64,000 nucleotides of DNA from Acanthosepion esculentum (GCA_964036315.1 OZ038485.1:95707611-95771610); one strand, 5' to 3'; shown: positions 22,257 to 32,421, counted from the stretch's first letter. Notes: a model not told the origin generated them from the sequence alone. Numbers and translations: made by a program.

Positions 22257-22840
22257 TCTATATAAATAAATGCGAATGTCAGTGTGTCACACTTTTTCAA
22301 CTTTATTCCTAAAGACCGTAGCCCAACATATCATACCATTTTGGAATCAGGCCGACTCCATGAGTAAATTAAAAACATTCCGGGTCGGATACGGACACGC
22401 AATCCTGAAATTTTGGATTCACAAATTTTCCTTACTGCGATTGTTTTTGGTGATTTTTTTACGTTAATTTTGCGACGAATGTTTTTGTACGATAACAATT
22501 TTAATAACTTGGAAATAAATTTGGGAATAATCGAAATTAATTGTGAAATCCTGCTAAAGTCACGCATGAAATAAAAAGAATTGTTTGTACGGAAAGTAAG
22601 AACCTACGCACATCAAACTGTCTTTAAATTAAGTGACGGCAGAACAACTATCGTTGAGTTTTTAACGGTAAGCTTAAATATTAATGCAATGCTTAAATGC
22701 AGCCATCAATTTTGAGTTCTTCTGTAGTTTATTGTTGCTTATCGCATCTACTCCTCCCTACCTATTGTGATGAAGGCCTCATCAAGAACCCTCCGCAGGA
22801 TCTAGCTCTAGTCCGCCTAATAGGGCGGCTTTTAAGCTAG
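22257..22840 (+). mobile_element. Non-autonomous Helitron
   Basis: Starts TCTATATAAATAAATGCG after an A (22256) and ends in the hairpin CCGCC-TAATA-GGGCGG followed by CTTTTAAGCTAG and then a T (22841). A 5' TC, a 3' hairpin about 10 bases from a CTRR end, and insertion between A and T with no target duplication are the Helitron signature. No Rep or helicase is encoded in its 584 bp. A second copy with the same two ends is at 57056-57740 on the other strand. Confidence 0.85.
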
Positions 22841-23205
22841 TAGTAAATATAATTCCAAAGTTCAGGTGGAGACGTTTCAAGTATAGATTTGAAGTAGAAT
22901 TTAGAAGGAAACGGAAATCCAATCCTAAATAGGAAACAAGTGATAAACGTCTACTCCGGTTCAAAAGACCAGGGAGATGTGTGAACCTATCTTCTCCTAA
23001 AAATAAATAAATAATTATATTGTAAATAAAATTTTTATAGTTTGTGCGTAAACGTTTGAAATATAGAGTTGATTGAAATATTCTATATAAGGAACCGGAA
23101 ATTGTCCTAAACAGGAAAGAAGGAAAACCCTCTATTCATGTTCAAAAGACCGGGATGAGTGTGAACTGAGCGATAGGTGAACCTATATACTTCTTATTTA
23201 CACTA
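22841..23205 (+). repeat. Satellite-like array, right part
   Basis: Resumes with AAATATAATTCCAAAGTTCAGG and two ACCGGAA-type units at about 22909 and 23090, showing that the Helitron sits within the array. Confidence 0.75.
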
Positions 23206-23221
23206 TTTATATTCGAACTAT

Positions 23222-23340
23222 GGTTCTCATCTTTGTTGTTTTTTTTATCACAACGTTTTGGCCGTTGTTCTCTCCGGCCTTCCTTTAGTGTATATCGATC
23301 TGAGTAACCCATAAGAAATTCCGAACTGAACCATGTGAAC
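23222..23340 (-). repeat. Penelope-like terminal fragment related to 56.7 kb
   Basis: Plus-strand CTCATCTTTG, CACAACGTTTTGGCCGTTG and TCTCCGGCCTTC match 56745-56805 in order. On minus this gives a decayed hammerhead-like core: AAGGCCGG, a loop, then GGCCAAAACG in place of GGCCGAAACG. Confidence 0.5.
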
Positions 23341-23440
23341 TATCCTAAAATAAATACTATTGTTCTACTTTGTGTTGAGGTCTCTTTTAAATTAAATGTT
23401 AGAAACGTTGGAATTGTACTCTACTTGTTCTCATCTTACC

Positions 23441-23441
23441 A

Positions 23442-23516
<75 letters not shown>
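23441..23516. repeat. (TA)n microsatellite
   Basis: Uninterrupted TA tract touching the left arm of the hammerhead-bearing inverted repeat. Confidence 0.97.
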
Positions 23517-23523
<7 letters not shown>

Positions 23524-23566
23524 GTAATTCATTGAGTCTGAAAGAAACCTCAACAGAATGCAGAAA

Positions 23567-23613
23567 GCAATGGACGGCCGTTTCGTCCTATATTTGAGAC
23601 TCATCAGCAATGC
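23567..23613 (-). ncRNA. Hammerhead ribozyme, type I, minus strand
   Basis: On minus: stem I strand GCATTG, core CTGATGA, stem II GTCT-CAAATATA-GGAC (last pair U-G), GAAA, short stem III within CGGCCG, cleavage triplet GTC, stem I strand CATTGC. All invariant core bases are present. Stem I has one U-U mismatch compared with the perfect copy at 23971-24017. The stem II GUCC/GGAC with a CAAAUA-rich loop is like the well-known Schistosoma hammerhead. Confidence 0.85.
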
Positions 23614-23970
23614 GCATCCACAACCGAGAATTGAAACCCTGACAGTTGAGTTATCAAGCAAACGTCATACCAACAGTTCCAACGGGCCTCGGTGACGAAG
23701 AGGAAACAAATCAGCCTCAATATAGCGCCGCTTGCTCACATATTCCGTGGTGGAACTCAACTGAAATTCTCTGTAACCATAGGACTGTGCCTCCAGGAGC
23801 CACGACTACTATCAGCAAGCCGCTCAAACTGAAGCATTAGAAGCCGGATCAAGCAATGATATACATATGATAGAAATTGTTAGGAGGATTTGATAATTAT
23901 AATTAAGTAATTAATTGAGTCTGCTTGGTATAACTCAACTGTCAGGGTTTCAATTCTCGGTAGTGGATGC

Positions 23971-24017
23971 GCACTGCTGATGAGTCCCAAATATAGGACG
24001 AAACGGCCGTCCAGTGC
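23971..24017 (+). ncRNA. Hammerhead ribozyme, type I, canonical core
   Basis: Stem I GCACTG (23971-23976), CTGATGA (23977-23983), stem II GTCC with loop CAAATATA and GGAC (23984-23999), GAAA (24000-24003), stem III in CGGCCG, GTC (24009-24011) and stem I CAGTGC (24012-24017). Stems I and II pair perfectly. Outside, GGATGC (23965-23970) can pair with GCATTC (24023-24028) across a five-base bulge TTTCT, giving the internal loop that natural hammerheads use for loop-loop contacts. Predicted self-cleavage lies after C24011. Confidence 0.92.
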
Positions 24018-24095
24018 TTTCTGCATTCTGTTGAGGTTTCTTTCAGACTCAATGAATTACTTAATTATAATTATCAAATCCTCCTAACAATTTCT

Positions 24096-24100
<5 letters not shown>

Positions 24101-24138
<38 letters not shown>
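24101..24138. repeat. (TA)n microsatellite
   Basis: Abuts the right end of the hammerhead-bearing inverted repeat. Confidence 0.97.
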
Positions 24139-24145
<7 letters not shown>

Positions 24146-24310
24146 ATAAAAACAAATACATTTCAAAGCATTCCTATCTCTCCCTTCCCTCTCTAATTTC
24201 GACCATGTCTGTCACACTATCTCTCAACACTCTCTATATCACCTTACATCAACTTAATGCTACCCCTCAAAAGTGTAAAAGATTACATGTAAATTTCAAT
24301 TCGTTTTTTC

Positions 24311-24365
24311 ATACTGATGAGCCAGGGAAAAAGAAACTCCCTGGGGAAATAAATTATAACCATGG
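24311..24365 (+). ncRNA. Hammerhead-like motif, long stem II variant
   Basis: CTGATGA (24314-24320), G, stem II CCAGGGA with loop AAAAGAAAC and TCCCTGG (7 perfect bp), G, then GAAA followed by TAAATTAT. Stem III and stem I are weak or absent, so activity is doubtful. The same arrangement with a changed core box occurs at 47409-47445. Confidence 0.4.
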
Positions 24366-24589
24366 ACAAATATATCAGGTTATGGCAATGGGACAGTCCA
24401 TATTTTATACGGGGTTGTTGTTTTTTTAAATTTGCATTTAAAATAAACGTAACAAAACAAAAAATAACAACAAAATAATCAACCAAAAAACCTCACTGAC
24501 GCATCCATATTTTTTGCCTATTGTTTTTGTGGTTAAAATAATTTTAATCTTACTAATATAAAGACCCCTTCCCGACCACCTAGGAAAAA

Positions 24590-25396
24590 AGTTTATTCAC
24601 CCTAAGGTATTCTATTGATAATTATAAATTTGGATATAAATGAGATCCAGGAAAAAAAAACGTGCAAAAAAAGTGACTCAGGTATCGTATTCTTATGATT
24701 AAACTGGTAAATTTAACGTGCTTTTGACAAAACTATTTTGAAAACTATTTTACAATACACTCAGAACAATATTCTAGAGAATTCTAGAACAGCTTAAATT
24801 AAATCTAGAGTATTCCAGAATATTCCAGAAAGCCTCATACAGTATAAAAACAGCTTGAAATAGCCACTCAAGTCACTAACCAGATGAAAGGGTACAAACA
24901 CGCATCAGAACCACTTAAGGCATCTATTATTGCCCTCTCAAAATCAGGCAAGTCTACGAGAGAAATTGCAGAAATTGCTATAACCTCGCAATCAACTGTC
25001 TCTCAAGTGCTTAGGGCACATAATGATGCCACTCCTGCTCCAAGGAAGGAAACAAGGGGACGAAAGAAAAAGATTGATGATAGAACTGGCAGGGTAATCA
25101 AGAGAGAAGTTGCGAAGAATAGGACTATAACTAGCCAAGAAATTGCACCCAGTCTAAGCGAAGAGCAAGGTGTTAGTCTTGCCTCTTCAACAGTCCGTCG
25201 GTGGCTGTTAGAACAAGGCTACAAATCTTGTACCCGAAGGTTTAAGCCGTTAATAAGCAAAGCCAACAATATTACAAAAATAGCCAACACTATTACAAAC
25301 ATTTCACCGTAGAAGACAGGAAGAATGTTCTCTTCCCCGATGAAACGAAAGTTGAGCTAAATTCAAAGGATGAGGTGAGTCACTTTTATCGAACAG

Positions 25397-25400
<4 letters not shown>
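24590..25400 (+). pseudogene. Tc1/mariner-type transposase remnant, N-terminal DNA-binding half
   Basis: An open frame of 142 codons (24884-25312) carries a bipartite helix-turn-helix region: residues 10-45 include SKSGKSTREIAEI and SQSTVSQVL, then an AT-hook-like RGRKKK at about 60, and residues 75-115 with ITSQEIAPSLSEE and TVRRWLLEQGYKS. After a frame shift near 25270-25290, another frame reads TVEDRKNVLFPDETKVEL, equivalent to the first catalytic aspartate of the DDE domain (usual form W-x-x-V-x-F-S-D-E-T). The homology ends at about 25378, just before a (TA)n tract, so the remaining catalytic residues are lost. Sequence from 24590 (AAAAAAGTTTATTCACCCTA) may be the 5' terminal region, but no matching inverted repeat was found. 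Confidence 0.85.

Positions 25401-25442
<42 letters not shown>
25401..25442. repeat. (TA)n microsatellite
   Basis: TA tract truncating the Tc1-like relic on its right. Confidence 0.97.
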
Positions 25443-25444
<2 letters not shown>

Positions 25445-25738
25445 GTAAAAAAATCCGTGGGTAAGTAATCCAAGTAGACCCTATTAATGTAAAATATTAA
25501 AACTGATCCACAAAAGAGAGCTGAATATAATTTTTATTATAGAGCATTTAGTGAATTACAATTAATGAGATCCAAATGATTTACCTCATACAGATGATCA
25601 TGGGAAATTAGTTTTTCCCAGGACTTATCAATACAAATACATTTACTAAAAGGAAATGTATCTGCATTAATACTTTCCCATCGACGAAATGATCATCTGT
25701 ATGAGGTAAATCGTTTGGATCTCATTAATTGTAATTCG
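25443..25738. repeat. Foldback repeat, related to 60.7-61.15 kb
   Basis: Arms 25553-25608 and 25675-25737 are inverted copies sharing ATTACAATTAATGAGATCCA and TACCTCATACAGATGATCAT. Left of the arms, ACTGATCCAC and AGAGCTGAATATAAT match GCTGATCCAGAGAGAGCTCA near 60935. ATGATCATCTG follows a CGACGAAA on plus, a possible GAAA half of a hammerhead-like core without a clear CTGANGA half. Confidence 0.6.
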
Positions 25739-25740
25739 CG

Positions 25741-25794
25741 CACACACGCACGCACGCACACACACACACGCACACACACACACGCAGACACAAG

Positions 25795-25831
<37 letters not shown>
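25741..25831. repeat. (CA)n/(CGCA)n and (TA)n microsatellites
   Basis: CACACGCACGCACACAC-type repeat followed by TATATA with one ACATAT interruption. Confidence 0.95.
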
Positions 25832-26086
25832 TTCAATTGAGCACTGTTGAGTGATAAGCTAATTCTATAAACAACAGCCACCTGCACTAATGCAAAGCTC
25901 TTCAGTAAAATGAATGGAGCACTTTGGTTGATTGGCATTTGTTTACATTTGTAAAAACAATATGCTAGATTTAGTTGTGTAACTCTACCGAGTGAAGATA
26001 GCTCTGGCTGACACCAAATTAGTTGTGTTTCAATCCTGGCTTGAGGCATTTGGAAGTCTAGTCGCACTGAGGAGTCTGTGAATGAC

Positions 26087-26131
<45 letters not shown>

Positions 26132-26361
26132 GCTCATTAATGTAGTTAAATATGTTTATATTCATACATATATAAACAAATACGAAAAAGTCTTGTAATC
26201 TGATGTTTAGACATTTGGTCGGATTTTGGTAAGTGTTCTAACCGTGAACTTTTCAGCACTTCTTGTGTATATAATATTTATATATCATGCATGTATGCTT
26301 ATATATACGCATATAATTATAGAGCGGAGCCATCTATATAAATCTTTTCAGAATTTGCTCA

Positions 26362-26368
<7 letters not shown>
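25832..26368. other. No gene seen; (TA)n at 26089-26128
   Basis: Ordinary AT-rich sequence with one TA tract. Minus frame 25693-26088 runs through the CA repeat and has no recognised domain. Confidence 0.45.

Positions 26369-26431
<63 letters not shown>
26369..26431. repeat. (TA)n microsatellite
   Basis: Uninterrupted TA tract. Confidence 0.97.
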
Positions 26432-26436
<5 letters not shown>

Positions 26437-26864
26437 TAATACATTGCATATGCAGATCTATGATTTGAATTCCCGTGATTCATTTTGGGTAAATGCTTGA
26501 GAGTCTCAGAAAATAAATAATGTAATAAGCTTCCATGATAACATTGGATGGAAAAATAGAAATTGGCACGTTTCTTGGACATTTCTGTTAACAATGAAAA
26601 GTGTGTAAATGATTATCGATGCAAAAACAACAAAGACAATAACAAGACAACAGCATATAAGATGGATGAAAGGGTAGGAAAGTGGGAATTACTAGGAGGA
26701 TGATGAGGAAGATGGCGGAAAGCACATGTTGGAGGATAAGTTAGGGGAGTGACGGAGGTAGATAGGGAGAGGGGGATAAAAAGAAGGTTTAGAGACAAAG
26801 GAAGAGAAAAGAAAGAAGAGGAAAATATATTAGCAGAACATGAAAATATATAAGAGAAGAATCG

Positions 26865-27137
26865 ATAATAAAAAGAAAGAAAGAAAAAAGAAAGGAAGAA
26901 AGTGCATGAAAATAGAAAGAAAGAAAAGAAGAAGAAATGAAATCATGAAAGGGTGGATACGTCAAAGAAAGAAAGAAAGAAAGAAAGAAACAAACAAACA
27001 AAAAAGAAAGAAAGAAAGGAAGAAAGAAAGAAAGTGCATGAAAATAAAAAGAAGAAAAAGCAAAAAAGGAATGAAATCATGAAAGGATGGATACGTCAAA
27101 GAAAGAAAGAAAGAAAGAAGGAAAGAAAGAAACAAAA

Positions 27138-27172
<35 letters not shown>

Positions 27173-27400
27173 TGCATGAAAATAAAAAGAAGAAAAAGCA
27201 AGAAAAGGAAATGAAATCATGAAAGGATGGATACGTCAAAGAAAGAAAGAAAGAAAGAAGGAAAGAAAGAAACAAACAAAAAAGAAAGAAAGAAAGAAAG
27301 AAAGAAAGTGCATGAAAATAGAAAGAAGAAAAAGAAAAAAAAAAGAAGAAATTAATGCAAGGATGGATATCATAAAGAAAGAGTGGATACGTTAAAGAAA
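26865..27400. repeat. Tandem repeat, about 130-150-bp purine-rich unit
   Basis: Four units share GTGCATGAAAATA, AGAAGAAAAAG, GAAATCATGAAAGG and TGGATACGTCAAAGAAAG. They differ in the number of GAAA steps and in AAACAAACAAA inserts. Open frames on plus follow the repeat. Confidence 0.9.
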
Positions 27401-28685
27401 GAAAGAAATTTTATGCAAAGATTTACCAAGATTTGAACAAAATGGCCGAAAAAAGGAAATTAAAAAATAAAGGAAAGGCTCATAGAAAAAAAAGGTAAGT
27501 AATGAAGAAAGTAAGATTGGAAGGAAGGAAAGAAGAAGAGAAGATTGGAAGAAAGGAAGCAAGGAAGGTAAAAAGAACAGAAGGAAGTAGACAAAAGTTG
27601 GGATAAGAAGTTGGAATGAAGAGAAAGACAAATTGAAAATGAGCAAACGAAAAAGAAAGAAACAATGAAAGAAAGGAAGAAAGAAGAGGAGATTAAATAA
27701 CACAGCAGAAACTGAAATCGTATAAAAGAAGAAAGAGTCAATCAATTAAATAAGGAGAGAATGAAGAGGAGAAATAAGAGATAAAGGCATTTGGATTCTT
27801 AGAAAGAAAGATAGAAAGAAAGAAAGAATAAAAATAAAAAAGAATAGAAAAAGAAAGAAAAGAAAGAATAAAAAGAAAGAAATAGAAAAAGGAGGTTGGA
27901 AGATGCAAACATGGATAGAATACTGGAATGAAAAGAAAGTAAAAATGAAAACGAATAGACGAAAATGGAAGAGAGAGAGAGAGAGACTCAGGGAGTGAAT
28001 AAATAAAGAACGAATATATTTTAAAAGATAAAGAAATGAAGAAAGAATCTAAAATAGAGGGAAAAAAGAAAAAAGACGAAAAAAGAAAAAAGTAAGAAGA
28101 AAGAAAAGAAAAGGAGAAAGAAAGAAAATAAAGAAAAAAGAGACGTTAATGAAAAGGAGGAAAAAAGGAGGAACAAAAAAGGAATAAAGTAGTGAAAGGT
28201 GCAATATTGAAAAAAAACGAAGAATTTTAAAGGTGATGTGAAAACGTTTTGAATAAGTTACAAAAGCACAAGTATAGTAAGATTGACATTAAAAATTTGA
28301 AATAATAGGAGTGGAAAGAGACGGAAGTAAGGAATGAAAAAGATAGAGGGAACGAAAGAAACCGAGAAAGATTTTATGAAACATACGACATCAATAAGAG
28401 AGTCAGAGAAGAAAATAAAGAAAATAGGGGTTAAATATTTCATGAAAGAAAGGGAAATGATAAAAATAAAGAGAAAAAAATTCAATAAGAGTAAAATGTA
28501 AGTGTCGAAAAAGGTAAATAAAAGGAAAACTGAGAAGTTACAAATGGAACTGAAGAAAGTGTAAGAAAACCCATTGGTAAGAAATAATTTCATATGTAAG
28601 TAAGTCGTTAAAGAAGATGAAAAGAAAAAAAATGTATATAATTCGAAAAGAAAATAAAGAAAATAATAAGGAGTTATAGGGAAAA
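27401..28685. repeat. A/G-rich low complexity
   Basis: Degenerate GAAA/GGAAGAAA sequence. The long minus-strand Phe/Leu/Ser frames are composition artefacts. Confidence 0.75.
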
Positions 28686-28687
28686 GA

Positions 28688-29718
28688 AAGAAAGTTTGGA
28701 TAAAGAAAGAACGTAAAGGTTGGATAAAGAAAGAAAGGAAAGTTGGATAAAGAAAGAAAGGAAAGTTGGATAAAGAAAGAAAGGAAAAGTTGGATAAAGA
28801 AAGAAAGGAAAGGTTGGATAAAGAAAGAAAGGAAAGGTCGGATAAAGAAAGAACGTAAAGGTTGGATAAAGAAAGAAAGGAAAGTTGGATAAAGAAAGAA
28901 AGGAAAGTTGGATAAAGAAAGAAAGGAAAGGTCGGATAAAGAAAGAAAGGAAAGTTGGATAAAGAAAGAAAGGAAAAGTTGGATAAAGAAAGAAAGGAAA
29001 GGTTGGATAAAGAAAGAACGGAAAGGTCGGATAAAGAAAGAAAGGAAAGGTTGGATAAAGAAAGAAAGGAAAGGTTGGATAAAGAAAGAAAGGAAAGGTT
29101 GGATAAAGAAAGAAAGGAAAGGTCGGATAAAGAAAGAAAGGAAAGGTTGGATAAAGAAAGAACGTAAAGGTTGGATAAAGAAAGAACGTAAAGGTTGGAT
29201 AAAGAAAGAAAGGAAAGGTCGGATAAAGAAAGAACGTAAAGGTTGGATAAAGAAAGAAAGGAAAGGATGGATAAAAAAGAAAGGAAAGGTCGGATAAAAA
29301 AAGAAAGGAAAGGTTGGATAAAGAAAGAACGGAAATGTTGGATAAAGATATAATGGAAAGGTTAGATAAAGGAAGAAAGGAAAGGTTAGATAAAGGAAGA
29401 AAGGAAAGGTTAGATAAAGAAAGAAAGGAAAGGTCGGATAAAGAAAGAACGGAAAGGTTGGATAAAGAAAGAACGTAAAGGTTGGATAAAGAAAGAAAGG
29501 AAAGGTTGGATAAAGAAAGAAAGGAAAGGCTGGATAAAGAAAGAAAGGAAAGGCTGGATAAAGAAAGAAAGGAAAGTTGGATAAAGAAAGGAAAGGATGG
29601 ATAAAAAAGAACGGAAAGGTTGAATAAAAAAAGAAAGGAAAGGTTGGATAAAGGAAGAAAGGAAAGGTTGGATAGAGAAAGAAAGGAAAGGTTGGATAAA
29701 TAAAGAACGGAAGGTTAT
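28688..29718. repeat. 24-bp minisatellite, about 40 copies
   Basis: The unit is close to GGTTGGATAAAGAAAGAAAG plus GAAA. Variants GGTCGG, AACGTAAA and TAGATAAAGGAAG mark subsets of units in mixed order. Because 24 is divisible by three, both strands stay open for hundreds of codons, including a 438-codon minus frame, but the octapeptide period shows this is the repeat and not a gene. Confidence 0.95.
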
Positions 29719-29719
29719 C

Positions 29720-30240
29720 TAAACAAAAGTTAAGGTAAACAGATAGACTACAGAGGAAGTGGAAAAAAAGAAAAAGGAATAAGAAAATTCGAATAGAAAG
29801 ATAAAGATGAAAATGAAGATGTCTAAAAAACAATATTAGAAAAGAGGATATCAATGAAAATTAAATGGAAATAAAAAAATGATAAGATTGAGGAAAACAG
29901 ATAATGAAGGCGAATAGATATTTGGGGATGAAAAATAAAAATAAAAATAATAATAATGGCAATGAACAAAATACAAACCTTCGAAAGAAAAAAGCTTTGG
30001 GAATTTAGAGCAAACACATTGATATTCAATGGAAACAATTGGCTTTCAATGGGGCAAAAGTGAAGGGTTGGAAATACAAAAGCAATTTCAAATTCAAAAG
30101 CATATTGTAAGGCACGGAGAATTTACTTTGAAAAGGCGTGATGTATAAAGTGAAGAGAAAAGGAAAAAAGGGAATATACAGCGTTGTTTATGTAAATCAG
30201 GTATACAGCCAGTAAACTGGGCGTTCTTTTTCCTTCCATT
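29720..30240. other. A/G-rich flank, no gene seen
   Basis: Composition grades from the minisatellite to normal AT-rich sequence. No motif recognised. Confidence 0.45.
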
Positions 30241-30396
30241 TTCTTTTAAACATAAACGGAATTTGTTCATTCTTTCGTAACTAAATTATCGTTGGCCTGT
30301 GCGACAAATGTATTTAAATAGAAAAATGTGTGCTTACAATAACAATGTGTGCATAAAACTACAAGCGAGTACGCAGAAAGACGGGTATATAGAAGC

Positions 30397-30445
30397 ACAA
30401 AAATGCACACAAAATCATAAATAATGATTTTGTGTGCATTTTTGT
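30397..30445. repeat. Perfect 22-bp hairpin
   Basis: ACAAAAATGCACACAAAATC plus AT, a five-base loop, and its exact inverse. It is immediately left of an RTE-like LINE C-terminus (minus strand), so on that strand it lies in the 3' UTR position. Confidence 0.85.
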
Positions 30446-30489
30446 ACACAAATACCTCTTCTTCTATGTGTTCTGTCCATTCAGAACGT

Positions 30490-30872
30490 AGACGATCATG
30501 GCTCGCCAAATATTTCCTGTCTTTTGTAACTCTGATAAATGTCGTCTTTTGCTATCTCTCCTAATCCCTGTTGTTCTACCAACAATTTACACAAGTTGCT
30601 TAGGTAGGTTATGTGCTGCTTTCCTCTGCCTCGCTTGCTTTCAATATATCTTTTGAGTGTCAAATTTTCCAAGCCCTCTTTCCTCATTATGCGTTCTAAA
30701 AATTTCAACAGTCTCTTTGATTTTACGTATAAGTGTCCTTGTTCGTTATTTGCTTTCATTTCTTTTAATCTTCATCATTGCTCATATATTCCGTCTAAGT
30801 TATTCTTAGCATCCTTCTATAGAATCACATTTCTGTTGTCCGACGTCGCTTCTTCACGTGGGATGAGACAGA
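30490..30872 (-). pseudogene. RTE-like LINE C-terminal fragment, best preserved copy
   Basis: The minus strand has an 87-codon open stretch (30496-30759) including [40 protein letters not shown] and [11 protein letters not shown]. Upstream on that strand (30760-30872), shifted frames read [12 protein letters not shown]. This is the tail of an endonuclease/reverse-transcriptase LINE after the polymerase: the [13 protein letters not shown] stretch is characteristic. Related fragments are at 5055-5305, 8591-8965, 51310-51410, 52620-52835 and 58225-58990. No active-site residues remain here. Confidence 0.8.
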
Positions 30873-30943
30873 TCAGCATTCACAGCTATATAGGTAGACC
30901 GATATTACATGTGTTAACAACTCTTTTCGTTGATATTAAGAAG

Positions 30944-30944
<1 letters not shown>

Positions 30945-31003
<59 letters not shown>

Positions 31004-31016
31004 CCCTGTCTGTACA

Positions 31017-31071
<55 letters not shown>

Positions 31072-31125
31072 TTATCTATCTCCCTGTCTGTACATATCTA
31101 TCTATCTATCTATCTATCTATCTAG

Positions 31126-31167
<42 letters not shown>

Positions 31168-31180
31168 CCCTGTCTGTACA

Positions 31181-31237
<57 letters not shown>

Positions 31238-31250
31238 CCCTGTCTGTACA

Positions 31251-31305
<55 letters not shown>

Positions 31306-31320
31306 ATCCCTGTCTGTACA

Positions 31321-31389
<69 letters not shown>

Positions 31390-31402
31390 CCCTGTCTGTA
31401 CA

Positions 31403-31467
<65 letters not shown>
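30945..31467. repeat. Compound (CTAT)n array with CCCTGTCTGTACAT spacer
   Basis: CTAT runs of 36-64 bases are separated six times by CTCCCTGTCTGTACAT (one spacer TATCCCTG). Spacers are nearly invariant while run length varies, as expected of unequal exchange of a unit rather than CTAT slippage alone. Confidence 0.95.
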
Positions 31468-31618
31468 CATAAATGACTGTATAGAAGATATAGACAAAAA
31501 ATTCAGCCATGCAATAATTTCATATGAATGGCCATAGAATAACAATACAGCACTGAACGTATGGCATAATGATCATTAACAGTAGCCAGCACTGATCGCA
31601 TAGATTTCAAGGAAGGTG

Positions 31619-31620
<2 letters not shown>

Positions 31621-31707
<87 letters not shown>
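31621..31707. repeat. (TA)n microsatellite
   Basis: Uninterrupted TA tract. Confidence 0.97.
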
Positions 31708-31709
<2 letters not shown>

Positions 31710-31840
31710 AATTGGACATAGTTCGACAATTTATTAAAGACATTTCTCGGACATTCAGGCCGGTAAATGTTAATTAATACTGTTTATTATAAAACAGAGC
31801 ATTTGCTTAAATACTTGTATCTATAAAAAGAACGTTAAAC

Positions 31841-31843
<3 letters not shown>

Positions 31844-31917
<74 letters not shown>
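31844..31917. repeat. (TA)n at the 3' end of a LINE
   Basis: Directly follows (on minus) the LINE fragment at 31918-32290 and may be its 3' tail. Confidence 0.95.
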
Positions 31918-31921
<4 letters not shown>

Positions 31922-32290
31922 AACTCTTTCGTCGTTTTCGACGTATGAGTGTCTTTCAGTTCAGCTTTTATGTTTATGTTTCGTATGAGACAAAAATCCT
32001 GCACGGGATTTGCAAACAAATCCACACGAAGGGCATTCTGAAGGGTTGGCTGTCATATTGTATGATGTATTAGCCCGAGAATGTGTTTTCTTAATTCTCT
32101 CAGTTGGTTGAGGCGATTCTGTTCAAAGTTAGTTATGCCTCGGTAGCAGGTATTTCTCCAGTTTTGCTCGGTTTTCAACAGCAAGTTCGAACTCCTCTAT
32201 ATAGATGTTTGCAGCAATTAAATTGTATTTGAGTTTGTCCTTGAAGCGTATCCAAAGAGCGGCCTACGTTACGCTTACCATGAAAAAGTT
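31918..32290 (-). pseudogene. LINE C-terminus with C2H2-like zinc finger and 3' UTR hairpin
   Basis: On minus, frames read LWIRFKDKLKYNLIAANI (about 32270-32215), then EEFELAVENRAKLEKYLLP, and CPSCGFVCKSRAGFLSH (about 32030-31980). The last piece has the C-x2-C-x(3)-C-K-S-R-A-G-x-L-S-H form of the zinc finger that ends many LINE polymerases. After the stop comes CATACGTCGAAAACGACGAA, a hairpin GTCG-AAAA-CGAC, then the (TA)n. A related end is on plus at 47640-47852. Several frame breaks exist. Confidence 0.75.
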
Positions 32291-32361
32291 TGCTTTACAT
32301 TAGGATTTTCGGCATCCGATCATAACTCATTCTGAAACAAAATTTCTTCTTAGTCATAGAT

Positions 32362-32370
<9 letters not shown>

Positions 32371-32421
<51 letters not shown>
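32371..32421. repeat. (TA)n microsatellite
   Basis: Uninterrupted tract left of the hammerhead-like motif at 32425-32495. Confidence 0.97.

Larger units (their letters stand above)
23517..24102. mobile_element. Inverted repeat of Penelope-like terminal units carrying two hammerheads
   Basis: Left arm 23517-23659 and right arm 23921-24066 are inverted copies about 143 bp long. A further inverted piece, 23865-23923, matches the right end 24044-24102. The spacer has a 64-residue open frame (23646-23840) with no recognised domain. (TA)n tracts lie on both outer sides (23441-23516, 24101-24138). The terminal-repeat interpretation rests on the hammerhead content; Penelope-like elements are the known animal retroelements with hammerheads in their terminal repeats. 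Confidence 0.75.

Noticed and set aside
24884..25312. Domesticated transposase gene
   Set aside because: The 142-codon frame is open, but it ends by frame shift before the DDE domain and abuts a TA tract; no promoter, splice or separate conservation evidence supports a host gene.
28538..29854. Long minus-strand open frame of 438 codons
   Set aside because: It is the translation of a 24-bp minisatellite and A/G-rich flanks; the same region is open on plus with an eight-residue period.
30945..31467. CRISPR-like alternation of repeat and spacer
   Set aside because: The 'spacers' are identical and the 'repeats' are CTAT microsatellite of varying length; the genome is eukaryotic.
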